A stretch of 64,000 nt of DNA, taken from JAWWPG01 sp963820035 (GTDB lineage: Bacteria; Actinomycetota; Actinomycetes; Propionibacteriales; Nocardioidaceae). The position numbers and the translations under genes were made by a program. Every line of letters begins with the position of its first letter. The first letter of the stretch is position 1. This document shows, in pieces, positions 62,820-64,000 of this stretch. The notes below the pieces were generated by a model, which saw only the letters and a program-made list of their open reading frames with translations, did no database searches and was not told where the DNA came from. Where the stretch lies: the NCBI GenBank assembly GCA_963820035.1, contig CAWFYK010000008.1, forward strand, positions 36,582-100,581, in the 5' to 3' direction.

Positions 62820-63861
62820 TCAAGCCCGCGTCGCCGGCGGGGCCAGGGAGCCCGGTTGAAGGTCGTCTGCGGCTGAGCGTGAACCGAGGCGCTGGAGCGC
62901 TTGTTCTACGACGACCTCGACGCGAGCTGTCATGCCCGACACGTCGAGTGGGCGGCGACCAGCAACCTGGCGCGAGATCGACTTTGGTGCGTTGTCGTCA
63001 TGGTGGAGTAGGGCGTGCAGGTCCCACCATGGGTGGAGAGGTACACCCACGGTCGACTCGTAACGTGAGCGGAGTTCCTCTGCCCAACTGGGTGAGTAGA
63101 GCGAGGCCAGGTACCTGCCGGCATTGTCCGACATCGATGGCGCGAGACCCTCGGTGGATGCCGTTCCAGTCGGTGAGTCCGGTGATCTTGCCGCGCGACC
63201 ACAGCAGGTTGACGGGTAGGTAGTCGCAGTGCAGGAAGACGGCACGATCCTCAGGTGGTGCTGACTCCATGGCATCGAAGGCGGCCTGCCAGACCGCCGG
63301 GTTTCGCGCGCCGGCCGGTACCTGGAACTGTCCGAGGGGTGTGATCCAGGAGTCGGTCCACGGTCGAAATGGGGGGGCTGGAAGGTCAACGGCATGCAGC
63401 CGGGCGGCGAACTCGGCGATCCTCTCGATCCATGGCCGATGCTCTGTCGGGGTGAGGTGAACATGACCAGGCAGACGTGTCATCAGCAGCGATGGCGCAC
63501 CGCCGGTAGCTGCGCCAGCCACGTCCGTCGCCAGAATCGTCGGGACCGGCAGTCCGCTGCCAGCCACCACCGTGAGGTTGGCAATCTCCTCCTCCATAGC
63601 TGTCCGAAGGGCGACGCTTCCCGCCGGGTACTGCCGCAACACCACAAAGGTGCGAGTGCCATGTCGCTTCACTGACAAGCGATGGACAGCAGAGTTGACG
63701 CCACCGGTCAATCGACGATGGCCGACGATGCGACTGCCTTCGCCCATGGAAGCCGCAACCCAGGCCAGGGTTTCGGAGGAGGGCTTTCGTCGGAAGAACT
63801 TGTTCTCTCGCCAATCGCCGTCGACCGTTAGGTCTGGGCTGGCAAGGTCGTCACTGGTCAC
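62820..63861 (-). pseudogene. Aminoglycoside-phosphotransferase-like gene with a frameshift
   Basis: Frame one holds the N-lobe and the catalytic loop FLHCDYLPVNLLWSRGKI with GLTDWNGIHRGSRAIDVG. At about 63112-63122 the sensible frame changes: RYLASLYSPSWAEELRSRYE continues the family sequence through PWWDLHALLHHDD and on to a stop at 62820. Removing one base there restores a protein of about 347 residues. Either a real inactivating indel or a sequencing error. GTG start at 63861. The remaining 139 bases to the window edge show no supported gene. Confidence 0.78.
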
Positions 63862-64000
63862 GTGTGGCAACGCTATCGGTGAGCGGCAGCGATCTTCAGC
63901 GACTAGCTTGACCAGCCGTCGCCGTCTCAGAACCGAGACCGTCGGCGCTCCCCCGATGACTTGTCAGTCGGCCTGCCTGCTCGACGCAGTCCGCAGGCCG

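Noticed and set aside
63969..64000. Hairpin CGGCCTGC/GCAGGCCG at the right edge
   Set aside because: Real inverted repeat, but cut by the window and without a gene context to interpret it.

Overview
The window is high-GC actinobacterial DNA, and the codon use and gene content suit a non-mycobacterial member such as Nocardioides or a relative in the Propionibacteriales. This is inferred from gene content and not from a marker gene. Its backbone follows, in order, the block that runs from topA to dnaX in Mycobacterium tuberculosis: topA, helicase, tad pilus cluster, 6C RNA, HAD phosphatase, acs, holin-like protein, EphE-like hydrolase, marP operon, nth, crp, RidA, two ArsA-like ATPases, whiB, ponA2, phosphoesterase, asd/lysC, recR, ybaB, dnaX. 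Names for several small genes and RNAs rest partly on that gene order.

Layout. Positions 1-6100 hold a partial membrane transporter, topA and a GlfT2-like galactofuranosyltransferase. Positions 6300-11300 hold two sulfotransferase-like genes facing each other across a long palindrome, then the proton-pumping pyrophosphatase hppA. Positions 11400-22000 hold a STAS protein, a DECH-box helicase, an eight-gene tad locus on the minus strand, a C-loop (6C) RNA with three hairpins, a HAD phosphatase, a candidate Ms1-type RNA and a Fic-like protein. Positions 22000-28600 hold a methyltransferase, an acetate module (satP-acs), osmC, a Nudix gene and nhaA. Positions 28100-36750 hold a cell-envelope and repair block: marP, CoA-type Nudix, TlpA lipoprotein and nth overlap head to tail, followed by crp and an MBL-Nudix-RidA-DUF4177 operon. 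Positions 36900-47400 hold a CoA-transferase pair, a P450 with two Get3/ArsA-like ATPases, whiB, ponA2 with a glycine/asparagine tail, yqeY and a phosphoesterase. Positions 47460-60640 hold tRNA-Pro, a broken repeat-protein gene, two PH-domain membrane proteins, asd-lysC, recR, desA, a chitosanase, ybaB, dnaX, SRP RNA and tRNA-Ser. Beyond tRNA-Ser is a small accessory patch: two DinB-like genes, a broken cupin gene and a frameshifted phosphotransferase.

Most operons use 4-base ATGA or GTGA overlaps, so translation is probably coupled.

The least expected signal is not a gene. Four minus-strand genes (MBL hydrolase, asd, the DUF5063 gene and an SDR gene) are followed by degenerate tandem repeats of 16-24 bases. 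In these repeats the gene's own stop codon recurs at the same phase in most units. A fifth array, after ponA2, carries a decayed copy of the MBL gene end. Other points of interest are the three-hairpin 6C RNA, the candidate Ms1 locus, three long intergenic palindromes, an epoxide-hydrolase-like protein lacking its nucleophile, and an internal start in lysC.
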